Below, one piece after another: positions 25,020 through 34,770 of a DNA stretch of 58,522 bases. Source of the DNA: Candidatus Melainabacteria bacterium (GTDB taxonomy: Bacteria > Cyanobacteriota > Vampirovibrionia > 2-02-FULL-35-15); contig JACPSL010000025.1 of assembly GCA_016193285.1 (NCBI GenBank), forward strand, positions 1 through 58,522. The letters are read 5' to 3'. Below the pieces are notes generated by a model, which saw nothing but the letters and a program-made list of their open reading frames with translations, was not told the origin of the DNA and searched no databases. The stretch's first letter is position 1. The number at the start of each line of letters is the position of its first letter. The position numbers were made by a program, and so were the translations under genes.

Positions 25020-25406
25020 ATGATCATTACTTCACAGAAGCTTATTGATTTCTTAGGAAAAGATTTATACGAGCTTTTTATCAATTACAAAGTTATTTTA
25101 ATAAATATTGCACCAGCTTTAGCTTATGGACCAGATTCAGTTTCACTGATTCTTTCAGGTCAAGAAACAAATATTAAAAAATGCTTAAGTCATTTAAGAA
25201 AAATATGTTATGGAAAAGAAATTGGAATTGAATCAAAACCAATTAAATCATTGCCACCTGTTTTAAAAGGTTATTTATCTGATATGGAAAACAAAAGTAA
25301 ATTTGAAAAAATATTTTCTTACTGCTCAAAAGAATATTTAGATTATTGCAAGACAAACAATATCAAGCCACATCCTGAAGTGGTAGAAACAATAACAGGA
25401 AATTAG
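25020..25406 (+). CDS. Conserved-looking hypothetical protein
   Basis: The family is not recognised. From the ATG at 25020 the product is 128 aa ('MIITSQKLIDFLGKDLYELFINYKVILINIAPALAYGPDSVSLIL') with an alternating helix/strand pattern and no signal peptide. A GTG at 24945, overlapping the RuvX-BtuR stop, would give 153 aa. The extra residues look untranslated (VVKRYNNPNN), so I prefer 25020, although no ribosome site is clear. The 3' end stops 8 bases before the convergent HEAT-like gene. Probably soluble and cytoplasmic. Confidence 0.6.
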   Translation: MIITSQKLIDFLGKDLYELFINYKVILINIAPALAYGPDSVSLILSGQETNIKKCLSHLRKICYGKEIGIESKPIKSLPPVLKGYLSDMENKSKFEKIFSYCSKEYLDYCKTNNIKPHPEVVETITGN

Positions 25407-25414
25407 ATTAAGAT

Positions 25415-25786
25415 TTATTTTTTTACTGCCTTCAACAACTTTTTAATCTCTAACTTTACTTCACCTTTTGTTTCATTTGTCTTAATTTCAAGCAGTTCTA
25501 TTATTTCTTGGTAAACATCTAGGTTTGTTACTACATCTTTAATAATTTTAGCTACTATTTCTCGAACTAATTTATCTGGATCAACTATTGTGTCAATAAG
25601 ATAATTAAACAAAAATGAATCATAGATTTTTGATTCTTTAATAAGATTTTTAATTGCAATAAGTGCACCAATTTTTATTTCTTTTGTTTGAGCTGGGTTA
25701 AGCCTGTGGACAAAATTATCACAAAGTTCTACTGAAAGACGTTTTCTTAAATCTTCTTCTTGTTCATAGATAATGGTCTTTATCAT
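25415..25786 (-). CDS. Small all-helical protein, HEAT-like
   Basis: The 123-aa product consists of short amphipathic helices ('KIGALIAIKNLIKESKIYDSF', 'LVREIVAKIIKDVVTNL') with the spacing and Ile/Leu/Ala pattern of HEAT repeats, ending in a Lys-rich tail. HEAT-like helices mediate protein contacts, so no catalytic role is expected. It is monocistronic between two plus-strand genes. A second, larger HEAT-like protein lies at 33.4-34.6 kb, but I cannot show homology between them. Confidence 0.6.
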   Translation of the reverse strand: MIKTIIYEQEEDLRKRLSVELCDNFVHRLNPAQTKEIKIGALIAIKNLIKESKIYDSFLFNYLIDTIVDPDKLVREIVAKIIKDVVTNLDVYQEIIELLEIKTNETKGEVKLEIKKLLKAVKK

Positions 25787-25833
25787 TAATTAATATTTTA
25801 CATTGTAATACTTCTTTGATAAACTAAAAAACA

Positions 25834-26820
25834 ATGCACAATACAATTAAAAAAGTTTCTATTGTCATACCTACATACAACGAAGAAACTAGTTTAAAAG
25901 TCTTGCTTGATGAGCTAGAAGATTTTTTAAAAAGTTTTCAGTACAACTATGAAGTGGTTTTTGTAGATGATGGGAGTAAGGACAATTCTTTTAGCCTCTT
26001 AAAAGAAGCAGCTTTAAAAAATTCAAACATAAAAGTAATAAGACTAAGAAGAAATTACGGTCAAAGTGCAGCTTTATTAGCAGCAATTGATGAGTCAATT
26101 GGTGATGTAATCATCCCACTTGATGCGGATTTACAAAACGATCCAAATGACATACCAAAGTTATTAAACTTAATTGAAGAAGGATATGACTTAGTAAGTG
26201 GCTGGAGAAAAAACAGACAGGATAGAACATTAGACAGAAAGATTCCTTCTATGCTTGCCAACAAATTAATTTCCTGGGTTACAGGAATAAAATTACATGA
26301 TTATGGTTGTTCTTTAAAAGCATACAAAAGAGATGTTTTACATGGAGTTAGATTATATGGAGAGTTACACAGGTTCTTACCTATATGTGCCTCATGGAAC
26401 GGAGCAAAAGTTGCTGAAATTGAGGTTAATCATAGATCAAGAATTTTTGGAAAATCAAAATATGGATTAAATAGAACTTATAAAGTTGTACTAGATCTTT
26501 TAGTACTAAAGTTTTTATCTGACTTTTCAACAAAACCAATTTACTTTTTTGGAGGATTTTCACTAAGTTCATTTGTATTTTCTTTTGTACTTATAATGTG
26601 GTCATTGTATTTAAAGGCCTTTAAAAATATTGATTTAGACCATACCCCACTTTTAATTTTTGCTAGTGTGTTTATTATTGTTGGAATGCAACTGTTACTT
26701 ATGGGAATACTTGCTGACTTACTTATGAGAACATACTTTGAATCTCAGAACAAAAAGACTTACCAAATAAAAGAATCAGTAAATGTTAATGAAGAGCTAC
26801 CCCTAGGGATAAATCGATGA
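25834..26820 (+). CDS. Family 2 glycosyltransferase with two membrane helices (DPM1/ArnC/GtrB-like)
   Basis: The 328-aa product begins with the GT-A fold ('VSIVIPTYNEETSLKVLL', 'VVFVDDGSKDNS', 'RRNYGQSAALLAAIDES', 'IIPLDADLQNDPNDI'), with the metal-binding DAD. The acceptor region contains 'HDYGCSLKAYKRD' and 'NHRSRIFGKSKYGL', typical of transferases that load polyprenyl phosphate. Two membrane helices are near residues 238-258 and 272-300. The expected role is to make a lipid-linked sugar for surface glycans or glycoproteins at the cytoplasmic membrane face. No glycan operon surrounds it. Confidence 0.88.
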   Translation: MHNTIKKVSIVIPTYNEETSLKVLLDELEDFLKSFQYNYEVVFVDDGSKDNSFSLLKEAALKNSNIKVIRLRRNYGQSAALLAAIDESIGDVIIPLDADLQNDPNDIPKLLNLIEEGYDLVSGWRKNRQDRTLDRKIPSMLANKLISWVTGIKLHDYGCSLKAYKRDVLHGVRLYGELHRFLPICASWNGAKVAEIEVNHRSRIFGKSKYGLNRTYKVVLDLLVLKFLSDFSTKPIYFFGGFSLSSFVFSFVLIMWSLYLKAFKNIDLDHTPLLIFASVFIIVGMQLLLMGILADLLMRTYFESQNKKTYQIKESVNVNEELPLGINR

Positions 26821-26968
26821 TTTAAGGCAAATTTGATGATAAAACCACTTCTTTTAAACATTTTATTACCTTCATATTATTAGATTATTAGATGCCTAAC
26901 AATAACAAGGTAATATGAATCTTGAGAATTAGGTATAAGACTTATAAGTGGAAGGTTGTAAGTCTTGA

Positions 26969-26990
26969 AACTTGTAACTTAAAACTTAAA
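26969..26990 (+). repeat. 7-bp tandem repeat upstream of flhA
   Basis: AACTTGT, AACTTAA and AACTTAA follow one another directly before the GTG start of flhA. This is one of several 7-9 bp short tandem repeats in the window's intergenic gaps. Confidence 0.7.
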
Positions 26991-26992
26991 TT

Positions 26993-29080
26993 GTGTATAG
27001 AAAAAATCTTATAAGTGAAGTTATAGTTGGTGGAGTAGTATTTGGATTACTCTTACTAATACTTGTTCCATTACCTCCTTGGCTAATGGATATTTCATTA
27101 GCTACTAATATTTCTTTTGCAATTGTTACTTTAGGTATTGCTTTGTATATTGCAAGGCCACTTGATTATGCTGTTTTACCATCAGTACTTTTAATTACAA
27201 CTTTATTACGTTTATCTTTAAACATTGCTGTTACAAGATTAATTTTGTCACAAGGCTATGCAGGAGAAGTTGTAAATGCTTTTGGACAATTCGTAGCAGG
27301 TGGAAACTTAGTAGTAGGTATCATTATCTTTATTATTATTACTGTTGTACAGTTTATTGTTGTTACTAAAGGTGCTGAAAGAATTGCTGAAGTATCAGCA
27401 AGATTTGCATTAGATGCAATGCCTGGAAAGCAAATGTCTATTGATGCAGATTTTAATGCAGGACTAATTACAAGTGATCAAGCAAGGCAACGAAGAGCAG
27501 ACTTAGAAAGAGAATCTTCATTTTATGGAGCAATGGATGGTGCAAGTAAGTTTATAAAAGGAGATGCAATTGCAGGTATTGTAATAACTATTGTAAATAT
27601 TACTGCAGGTTTAACTATTGGAGTTACACAAAGAGGTTTAGATCTTGCCCAAGCTGCAAATAAATATTCATTACTAACTGTTGGTGATGCACTATCTGCT
27701 CAAGTTCCTGCACTAATTTTATCTATTGCAGCTGGCCTTATTGTAACCAGATCTACATCAAGTGCTGAAAGTTTAGGACAAGATATTGGTACACAAATTA
27801 TGAACAGGCCAAATGCATTAGCACTTGCATCCGGACTTTTATTTTTAATTGGATTTTTACCAGGTTTGCCAACTCCTGCTTTTATAGTTCTCTCATTAAT
27901 CGTTGGCAGTATGGCTGCTTATGTTTTTACTCAAAGAGCACAAGCTCTAAAAGCAACAGAAGAACAAGCTGCATCTGAACCAAAAGTAAATCCAAGTAGT
28001 CCTGATATGATGTATTCATTATTAGAAGTAGACAATCTTGCTATTTGGGTTGGAAGAAATTTACTAGACATAGCAGACCCAGCCAGGCAGGGTACTCTTG
28101 TTCCTGAAATAGCCTCGCTTAGACACCAGCTAACTTTAAACCTTGGATATATTTTACCTTCAGTAAGAATTATGGATGCTCCAAGTTTAAGTCCAAACGA
28201 GTACAGGATTGTCATAAGAGATACAACTGTTGCTTCAAGTGAAGCTTATCCAGACAGGATGTTAGTGCTCAGGGAATATTGGGACAGGATTTATTCAGAA
28301 CCACCTCCAGGCGCACTTCCTGGATGGGATCCAGCATTACAAGAACCAGCTTACTGGATTGATCCAGACTATCTTGAACAAATTGACTGGCAGTTTCCAG
28401 CAACACCATCAGTAAGAGTAATAACTGCCCACCTGGCCGAAGTTACAAGAAGAAATATTGATGAGCTTTTAACTAAAGCAGACGTAAAGAAAATACTTGA
28501 GCAAGCAAAACAAAGAGATTCACAAATAGTAGATAGTTTAGTACCAAACTTAATTAGCCTTGGTGACTTAAGACGTGTTTTTGTAAACTTACTTAAAGAA
28601 AGAGTTTCAGTTAGAGATGTTCAATATATTTTAGAACGCTTAGAAGATTTATGTGTTGGAATTAAAGATCCTGATCTTTTGTCAGAAAAATTAAGAATTA
28701 CTTTAGGTAGACAAATTTGTCTTGAGTTTGCAACACCTGAAAAACAAATTTACTCAATGGCATTCCATCCAGCAACAGAACGTAAACTTGAAGAGTCATT
28801 GCAAAGAGTTGAAAATAATCTTGTCTTAATTTTAGATCCACTTCAAATTCAACAATTAGTTACAATGATTTCAAAAGCCTCTAAAAGAATTAACGAAAGA
28901 TATGGTAGAAAACCAGTTTTAATTTGTGGGCCTGGTTTAAGACTGCCATTATACAGATTGCTTGAACAGTTTGATCCACACATACATGTTTTGTCTTATG
29001 CAGAGCTTTCTCCTGACTTTAATGTTCAAGTATTAGAAACAATTGGTGCTGAAGCTCAACAGACAGCATCAGCCGCATAA
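26993..29080 (+). CDS. flhA: Flagellar/type III export gate protein FlhA
   Basis: The 695-aa product has about eight N-terminal membrane helices and the FHIPEP-family core 'SARFALDAMPGKQMSIDADFNAGLI', 'FYGAMDGASKFIKGDAIAG' and 'KYSLLTVGDALSAQVPALI'. A cytoplasmic domain of about 340 residues follows ('VPNLISLGDLRRVFVNLLKERVSVRD' and the ending 'VLSYAELSPDF'). It forms the nonameric gate of the flagellar export apparatus. The next gene encodes the export ATPase. Some stretches also resemble non-flagellar SctV; I favour FlhA because of the FliI-like neighbour. The start is a GTG at 26993 without a clear ribosome site. Confidence 0.88.
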   Translation: MYRKNLISEVIVGGVVFGLLLLILVPLPPWLMDISLATNISFAIVTLGIALYIARPLDYAVLPSVLLITTLLRLSLNIAVTRLILSQGYAGEVVNAFGQFVAGGNLVVGIIIFIIITVVQFIVVTKGAERIAEVSARFALDAMPGKQMSIDADFNAGLITSDQARQRRADLERESSFYGAMDGASKFIKGDAIAGIVITIVNITAGLTIGVTQRGLDLAQAANKYSLLTVGDALSAQVPALILSIAAGLIVTRSTSSAESLGQDIGTQIMNRPNALALASGLLFLIGFLPGLPTPAFIVLSLIVGSMAAYVFTQRAQALKATEEQAASEPKVNPSSPDMMYSLLEVDNLAIWVGRNLLDIADPARQGTLVPEIASLRHQLTLNLGYILPSVRIMDAPSLSPNEYRIVIRDTTVASSEAYPDRMLVLREYWDRIYSEPPPGALPGWDPALQEPAYWIDPDYLEQIDWQFPATPSVRVITAHLAEVTRRNIDELLTKADVKKILEQAKQRDSQIVDSLVPNLISLGDLRRVFVNLLKERVSVRDVQYILERLEDLCVGIKDPDLLSEKLRITLGRQICLEFATPEKQIYSMAFHPATERKLEESLQRVENNLVLILDPLQIQQLVTMISKASKRINERYGRKPVLICGPGLRLPLYRLLEQFDPHIHVLSYAELSPDFNVQVLETIGAEAQQTASAA

Positions 29081-29087
29081 GAACGAA

Positions 29088-29119
29088 ACGGCGAGACGGC
29101 GAGATAGCGAGACGGGGAT
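29088..29119 (+). repeat. 8-bp tandem repeat between flhA and fliI
   Basis: ACGGCGAG, ACGGCGAG, ATAGCGAG and ACGGGGAT in a row. The last unit, with GGGGATAGGA, also serves as the ribosome site of fliI. Confidence 0.75.
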
Positions 29120-29126
29120 AGGACTA

Positions 29127-30470
29127 ATGGATAATTTAGTTAATGAAAATTATATAAAAGATTTGAATCGAGAAGTTCAAGACTTGCTTAGTAAGAACGA
29201 GCTTCGTAAGTGGACTGGTTATGTAAATAAAGTAGTTGGTTTACTTTTAGAAGCAAAACTTCCTGGTGCAATGGTTGGAGAATTATGTCATGTGATTACG
29301 GATCGTGGTGAAATAAAAGCTAGTGAAGTTGTTGGCTTCAGAGGAGAAACTTCACTCTTACTTTTATTAGTTGATGGTGCTGGTGTGCATCAAGGAAGCA
29401 GAATAATTCAAACAGGCAGACCAATAGAAGTACTTGTTGGGGAAAGTTTACTTGGACGTGTAATTGATACTTTTGGGAAACCAATAGATGGTAAAGAATT
29501 AGATGGAACTTTAGTACCAAGAGCTTTAGATGCAAAGCCACCAGAAGCTTATGGCCGCCCAAGGATTGATACAGTTTTTGCTACAGGTATAAGAGCTATT
29601 GATGGACTTTTAACTCTTGGTGTTGGACAAAGAATTGGAATATTTTCTGGCTCAGGAGTTGGAAAAAGTACTACCTTAGGTATGATTGCAAGATATGGAG
29701 ATGCTGATGTTAATGTTATTGCACTAGTTGGTGAAAGAGGAAGAGAAGTTCAGGATTTTATTGAAGTAAGTTTAGGTGAAGAAGGTTTAAAAAAATCTGT
29801 TGTTGTTGTTGCTACATCAGATCAACCTGCAATGTTACGTGTTAAATGTCTTTCTACTGCAACTTCAATTGCAGAATATTTCAGGGATCAAGGGAAAAAT
29901 GTTCTTCTTATGGCAGACTCAGTTACAAGACTTGCAATGTCAGCAAGAGATGTTGGCCTTTCAGTCGGTGAACCACCAACTATGAAAGGTTATACACCTT
30001 CTGTTTTTGCAATGCTGCCAAAAATATTAGAAAGATCAGGCAGATCTAAGGCAGGAGCAATTACAGCAATTTATACAGTACTTGTTGAAGGAGATGATTT
30101 TAATGAACCAATTGCTGATGCAGTTCGTGGAATATTAGATGGTCATATTATTTTATCTAGAACAATTGCAGCTAGAAATCATTATCCTTCTATAGACATT
30201 TTAAACAGTGTAAGCAGGCTTTTCCCAGAGTTAGCTAATAAGGAACATCAAGAAGCTAGTGCATTTATACGTAACATGATGGCTACTTACAATAGTGCTG
30301 AAGATTTAGTTGCAATTGGTGCATATGAAAAAGGCTCAGATCCTAGAATTGATAAAGCTATTTTATTAAAACCTGTAATAGATTCATTTTTACAACAAGG
30401 CATATATGAAACCTCCGGTTTTGAAGAAACAATAAAATTACTAATCGACATTTATCAACAAGGAAAATAA
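29127..30470 (+). CDS. fliI: Flagellar export ATPase FliI
   Basis: The 447-aa product is an F1-beta-like ATPase: Walker A 'GIFSGSGVGKSTTLG', the family block 'NVIALVGERGREVQDFIEVSLG', 'VVVATSDQPAMLR', Walker B 'VLLMADSVTRLAM' and 'GEPPTMKGYTPSVFAMLPKILERSG'. FliI unfolds and delivers export substrates at the FlhA gate. The frame is open from 29043, but the ATG at 29127 has a proper GGGGATAGGA ribosome site and family-like length. The 46-base gap from flhA holds a tandem repeat. Other flagellar genes are not in the window. Confidence 0.88.
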   Translation: MDNLVNENYIKDLNREVQDLLSKNELRKWTGYVNKVVGLLLEAKLPGAMVGELCHVITDRGEIKASEVVGFRGETSLLLLLVDGAGVHQGSRIIQTGRPIEVLVGESLLGRVIDTFGKPIDGKELDGTLVPRALDAKPPEAYGRPRIDTVFATGIRAIDGLLTLGVGQRIGIFSGSGVGKSTTLGMIARYGDADVNVIALVGERGREVQDFIEVSLGEEGLKKSVVVVATSDQPAMLRVKCLSTATSIAEYFRDQGKNVLLMADSVTRLAMSARDVGLSVGEPPTMKGYTPSVFAMLPKILERSGRSKAGAITAIYTVLVEGDDFNEPIADAVRGILDGHIILSRTIAARNHYPSIDILNSVSRLFPELANKEHQEASAFIRNMMATYNSAEDLVAIGAYEKGSDPRIDKAILLKPVIDSFLQQGIYETSGFEETIKLLIDIYQQGK

Positions 30471-30546
30471 CTGACAATTTAGTTCTATCTTTCTAATGTC
30501 TAAAATGTATTTATAAAAATCTTTTAGTCTTTAAAGGTAAACTATT

Positions 30547-33156
30547 ATGGCTATGAGATTTGCCACTAGTGAAAAAAGTGAAAAACAAGAAAATTTTATC
30601 CAGGAAGAATTTTTCCCAAATGTTGATGAGCTTCTCTTAAAAGCAAGACGTGCTTGTGCAGTTTTTACTCAATACACACAAGAACAAGTAGACAAAATAG
30701 TTCTTAATGTAACTAAAGCTGCAATTAATCATTCAAAAGATTTTGCAAAACTTGCTGCTTGTGAAACAAGAATGGGGTTATTTGAAGATAAAGTTTTAAA
30801 AAATATAGTTGCTAGTGAATTTTTATATCATCAGATTAAAGACAAAAAAACAGTAGGCGTAATTAAGGAAATTAAAGATGAAAAAATGGTTGAAGTTGCA
30901 GAACCAATTGGTGTTATTGGTGCTTTAACACCTGTTACAAATCCAACTAGTACAGTTATTTATAAATCTTTAATCTCATTAAAAACTAGAAATACAATTA
31001 TTTTTAGTCCGCACTTAATGTCTAGTAAATGTGTTGCATACACAGCTGAAATTTTATATAAAGCAGCTTTAGAAGCAGGTGCACCAGAAGGTTGTATAGG
31101 CTGGTTAAAAAGAAATTCAAAACTTAGAAAACAAACAAATTATTTAATGCAGCATAGGGAAGTAGATCTAATTTTTGCAACAGGCGGAACTACAATGGTT
31201 AAAGTTGCATACAGTAGTGGAAAACCAGCTATTGGAGTAGGTTCCGGGAATACACCTGTTTATGTTCACAAATCTTGTGATATTGCAAGTACAGCTATGG
31301 ATATTTGCATTTCAAAAACATTTGATAATGGTACTGAGTGTCCTTCTGAACAAACTCTAGTAGTTGATAAAGAGATCTATGATTTTTTACTAAATGAGTT
31401 TAAAAAATTAAATTGTTACATTTGTACAGAAGAAGAAATGAAAAAATTAACCCCTACTGTTATTGACATCGAAACTGAAAAAATGAATTATAAGTTTGTT
31501 GGAAAAGAAGCTCATAAAATTGCTTTAGCTAGTGGTTTTTCTGTACCTAAAGAAACAAAAATTTTACTTTGTGAGATAGATTCATTTCAAAAAAATCATC
31601 TTCTTTTACAAGAAAAATTAATGCCAGTCCTTGGAGTTTTAAAAGCCACTTCAGAAGAAGATGCATTAGATAAATGCTTGCTTGTAAACCATGCTGGAGG
31701 TACAGGTCATACAGCAGGTATTTTTGCAAAAGATGAAAAAGTAATTACAAAGTTTCAAGAACTAATTAATGCTGGAAGAATTATTGTTAACCAGCCAACT
31801 TCACTTGGAGGACTTGGGGGTTTTTATAATAATCTTTCTACTACTTTAAGTTTTGGTTGTGGAACAGGTGGTGGTAATAGTACTACCGACAATGTTAATA
31901 TCTATAACCTCTTAAATATAAAAAGAGTTCCTCAAAGACAAATCATGTCAATGTGGTTTAGAATCCCAAATCAAGTTCATTTTAACTCAGGAGCATTATC
32001 AGTACTAAAAACGTTAGATGCTAAAAATGCTTTTATTGTAACTGACAACACAATGGAAAAATTAGGCCTGTTAAAAAGAGTAATTGAAAGTTTACCACCT
32101 GCTTGTAATTTTAAAGTCTTTAGTGAGGTAGAACCAGAACCTAGTAAAGATATTATTGACAAAGGCTTAAAATATCTTACAAATTTTGCACCAGATTATT
32201 TTATTGCATTTGGTGGTGGTTCAGTAATTGATGCTTGTAAAGCAATTAGATTATTTTTTGAGTGCCCGGATATAAAATTTGAAGACCTGGCAGTTGATTT
32301 TGTTGATTTTAGAAAACGAGCAATTAATTTCCCCTTACTTGGAAAAACAAGGTTGGTTGCAATACCTACTACAAGTGGAACTGGCAGTGAAGTTAGTCCG
32401 GCATGTGTTATCACTGATAAAAAAAATAATTTAAAAGTATCTCTTTTTGATTACAATTTAACACCTGATATAGCAATTGTTGATTCCGAGTTAGTAAAAA
32501 ATTTACCAATAAAAGCCACAGCAGACACAGGAATTGATGCATTTACTCATGCATTAGAAGCTTTTGTTTCAATTTTTTCATCAGACTTTACTGATGCACT
32601 TTGCTTAAGAGCAATAAAAATAATAAACAAATGGTTGCCAATTGCTGTAGAAAATCCAAACAACTTAGAAGCAAGACAAAAAATGCATAATGCAGCAACT
32701 TTAGCAGGTATGGCATTTAGCAATGCTTCTGTTGGAATTAATCATGCACTTGCACATGCTTTAGGTGCACAATTTGGCATACCACATGGTAGAGCAAATG
32801 CAGTATTTCTTTTAAGTACAATTGACTACAATTCTGGAATGCCAAAAAAATTCATGCCTTTTTCTAATTACAGAAAATATATTGCACATGAAAAATATGC
32901 TGAGATAGCAAGATATCTTGATTGTACAGAAGACAATGTAAAACAACTAGTAAATTCATTAAAAGAAAAGGTAAAAGATCTTCTTACAAAATCACTTTTA
33001 CCAAGGTGTGTTTCAGAGTTAGGAATAAAATTAAATGAATACTTAGCAGCTATTCCAGACTTAGTAAATAAAACTATAAATGATCTAAGTTTAAGAACAA
33101 ATCCACGAATGCCACTTATAGAAGAATTAGAGGAAATTTTTAAAAATGCTTATTAG
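30547..33156 (+). CDS. adhE: Bifunctional acetaldehyde/alcohol dehydrogenase AdhE
   Basis: The 869-aa product joins an acetaldehyde dehydrogenase (residues 1-450; 'AEPIGVIGALTPVTNPTS', catalytic Cys in 'FDNGTECPSEQ') to an iron-dependent alcohol dehydrogenase (residues 455-869; 'AFGGGSVIDACKAI', 'IPTTSGTGSEVSP', metal-binding 'DAFTHALEAF' and 'NHALAHALGAQFGIPHGRAN'). It reduces acetyl-CoA to ethanol and re-oxidises two NADH, which points to fermentation. It overlaps the STAS gene by 11 bases. Confidence 0.95.
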   Translation: MAMRFATSEKSEKQENFIQEEFFPNVDELLLKARRACAVFTQYTQEQVDKIVLNVTKAAINHSKDFAKLAACETRMGLFEDKVLKNIVASEFLYHQIKDKKTVGVIKEIKDEKMVEVAEPIGVIGALTPVTNPTSTVIYKSLISLKTRNTIIFSPHLMSSKCVAYTAEILYKAALEAGAPEGCIGWLKRNSKLRKQTNYLMQHREVDLIFATGGTTMVKVAYSSGKPAIGVGSGNTPVYVHKSCDIASTAMDICISKTFDNGTECPSEQTLVVDKEIYDFLLNEFKKLNCYICTEEEMKKLTPTVIDIETEKMNYKFVGKEAHKIALASGFSVPKETKILLCEIDSFQKNHLLLQEKLMPVLGVLKATSEEDALDKCLLVNHAGGTGHTAGIFAKDEKVITKFQELINAGRIIVNQPTSLGGLGGFYNNLSTTLSFGCGTGGGNSTTDNVNIYNLLNIKRVPQRQIMSMWFRIPNQVHFNSGALSVLKTLDAKNAFIVTDNTMEKLGLLKRVIESLPPACNFKVFSEVEPEPSKDIIDKGLKYLTNFAPDYFIAFGGGSVIDACKAIRLFFECPDIKFEDLAVDFVDFRKRAINFPLLGKTRLVAIPTTSGTGSEVSPACVITDKKNNLKVSLFDYNLTPDIAIVDSELVKNLPIKATADTGIDAFTHALEAFVSIFSSDFTDALCLRAIKIINKWLPIAVENPNNLEARQKMHNAATLAGMAFSNASVGINHALAHALGAQFGIPHGRANAVFLLSTIDYNSGMPKKFMPFSNYRKYIAHEKYAEIARYLDCTEDNVKQLVNSLKEKVKDLLTKSLLPRCVSELGIKLNEYLAAIPDLVNKTINDLSLRTNPRMPLIEELEEIFKNAY

Positions 33157-33412
33157 TGATGAAACGACTTCAAGAGAGGTTATCTGTTCTACCTTTAACA
33201 GTTTAGAAAATCAATTACTTGATAAAAGAGAAATCTCATTAAACTTTGAAAAGATTAATTTCATTTCTGTTTATTTTTTAGAGAGATTAGAAAACTTTGT
33301 AAATAAAGCTAAAAGTTTAGATGTAAAAATTCAAATCATTAATGTACACCCTTCAGTTTATAAAGTGTTCCAGGTAAGTAGAATTAAAGATATTTTAAAT
33401 ACTTGTGTTTAA
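33146..33412 (+). CDS. STAS-domain protein
   Basis: The 88-aa product matches the STAS fold of anti-anti-sigma factors: 'LLDKREISLNFEKINFISVYFLERLENFVNKAKSLDVKIQIINVHPSVYKVFQV'. The usual phosphorylatable Ser/Thr position (D-S-S/T) is replaced by 'FISVYF', in which Ser is still present. It is translationally coupled to adhE. Its stop codon lies in the left copy of the 29-bp repeat that bounds accessory island A. No kinase or sigma factor is adjacent. Confidence 0.78.
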   Translation: MLISDETTSREVICSTFNSLENQLLDKREISLNFEKINFISVYFLERLENFVNKAKSLDVKIQIINVHPSVYKVFQVSRIKDILNTCV

Positions 33413-33432
33413 ACCATGCATGCAATTAGACC
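33404..33432. repeat. Left 29-bp direct repeat of island A
   Basis: It differs from the copy at 36780-36808 at one position. It contains the STAS stop codon and, on the minus strand, a remnant of the pgeF 3' end (GLIACMV then stop; the intact gene reads GLIACLV). The two copies bound about 3.3 kb. Confidence 0.88.
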
Positions 33433-34595
33433 GTCTCAAACATATCAAAGTTTCTTTCTATTGTTTTTTTAACTTCTCTCCATGAAAGTGCCTCAGGTAA
33501 TCCAAAACTTTTTTGTATTGGTCCCTTAACTGTGTAGCCAATAATTAACTTAGCTCTTAAATCATTTATCATCCTTGGGATATAAAAACCATGCTCTTTG
33601 AGACAACGCTCAAGGAGCCACAATATTACCTTTGAGCCCATTTTACTTGAAGTCTTATTAGAAGGGTTATAAATATTGTAAAGCTGATCGTATCTCATTG
33701 CCAATGAAGTTAATGTTTGTTCTAGTTTTTGTCTTATTTCTCTTTCTCTTTGTAACTTTAATTCTAAAGTAAGATTCATTGCCTGAAGAGATTTAATCGT
33801 TTCACCAGCTGTTAAAAGTTCTCGGTATAAATCATTTGCTCTTAAAGATATTTGCTTTATAGCACCCTTGTGTAATTCATCTCTAATCGCAAAGCGTTTT
33901 AAAGCTAGAGCAGAAGGTACACTTTCTTGCACCACAGACATTTTCCACAGTTCAAATCTTTGTTCTGAGATGCTTAAAGCCAGTTTAATACTTCTATCAT
34001 AATTATCATCTTCCTCAGGCAAGCAACCACCAAAAATTGTACACAGTATTTCAATTCTATCTTCGTACTCTACTCTTTCAGTTTTACTTATATCTTTATT
34101 TACTACTACTGACAAAGCATAAGTTGCTGCTCTTGCTGGTTCATAAGTATCTCTAGAAGCAATATGCAACAATAATTCCACATCGCCAGGTTGCAGATCA
34201 AAAACAGGCAACCTAATAAAGGCATTGCCATAAGCATAAAGAGCATTTGTTCGAACTGATTCATCTCTGTCATGTACGTTATTTCTAATCAGCTGTTCTA
34301 GATTTGGTTCAGACATACATACTTGCTCTAAATAATGTTTAACTCCTAGTAAGGCACTTGCTCTTACTGCAGCATGCTGATCCGAAATATTAGTAACTAA
34401 CAAGCCAGATAACTCTGGAACAATTCCCCACTTAATGTTGTTTGCAATTGCTAGAAGTGCATTTGCTTTTATACTTATGTCATTAGAGCTAGTGCATTTA
34501 ATTAGTGCTGGATTTAATTCGAAGTTCACTATACACCTAAGCATGGGAGTTGGCTGAACCAAGCAGAGATTGCTATTAACATGTATGCAAGACAA
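33426..34595 (-). CDS. HEAT-repeat / coiled-coil protein with chimeric N-terminus
   Basis: The 389-aa frame contains HEAT-like helical repeats at about residues 35-170 ('DISIKANALLAIANNIKWG', 'DQHAAVRASALLGVKHYLEQ', 'DRDESVRTNALYAYGN'). A linker follows, then a coiled coil at about 265-315 ('LELKLQREREIRQKLEQTL') and a conserved-looking C-terminal helical domain. The first 26 codons are antisense to an IS630 transposase remnant at 34518-34769, so the original 5' end was probably lost and the present ATG is fortuitous. Function unknown; the layout suggests a scaffold. It ends inside the 29-bp repeat. Confidence 0.65.
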   Translation of the reverse strand: MSCIHVNSNLCLVQPTPMLRCIVNFELNPALIKCTSSNDISIKANALLAIANNIKWGIVPELSGLLVTNISDQHAAVRASALLGVKHYLEQVCMSEPNLEQLIRNNVHDRDESVRTNALYAYGNAFIRLPVFDLQPGDVELLLHIASRDTYEPARAATYALSVVVNKDISKTERVEYEDRIEILCTIFGGCLPEEDDNYDRSIKLALSISEQRFELWKMSVVQESVPSALALKRFAIRDELHKGAIKQISLRANDLYRELLTAGETIKSLQAMNLTLELKLQREREIRQKLEQTLTSLAMRYDQLYNIYNPSNKTSSKMGSKVILWLLERCLKEHGFYIPRMINDLRAKLIIGYTVKGPIQKSFGLPEALSWREVKKTIERNFDMFETV

Positions 34596-34769
34596 TGCTT
34601 AGGTAAATCACGAATTCCAGATATTGAATCTTTGAAAAAGAAAACAAAAGCTTGGAATACTTATGTTAATGAAAAGAAGGTCACTATTAATTGGAGATTT
34701 TCAACTAAAGATGCCAGAACTAAATTTAAATATGAGCGGGTAAAAAATATGGAAGAAATTAAATTGTAG
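34518..34769 (+). mobile_element. IS630-family transposase C-terminal remnant
   Basis: An 84-codon frame encodes 'FEVHYTPKHGSWLNQAEI' (the third acidic residue of the DDE triad with its HYTPKHGSWLN context) and 'RQCLGKSRIPDIESLKKKTKAW', 'TINWRFSTKDARTKFKY' and a stop. This is the standard end of IS630-type transposases. It is preceded in frame by a stop, and the first three quarters of the gene and both inverted ends are missing. It therefore marks an old insertion followed by deletion. It separates two truncated genes. Confidence 0.85.
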
Positions 34770-34770
34770 T

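Noticed and set aside
26993-30470. FlhA/FliI as a non-flagellar type III secretion pair feeding the small helical proteins
   Set aside because: Some FlhA stretches resemble SctV, but the ATPase reads as FliI, no needle or secretin gene is present, and the small proteins lie 12 kb away. Flagellar export is the simpler reading.
30471-30546. A regulatory RNA or riboswitch before adhE
   Set aside because: The 76-base AT-rich gap contains no stable stem or conserved motif.
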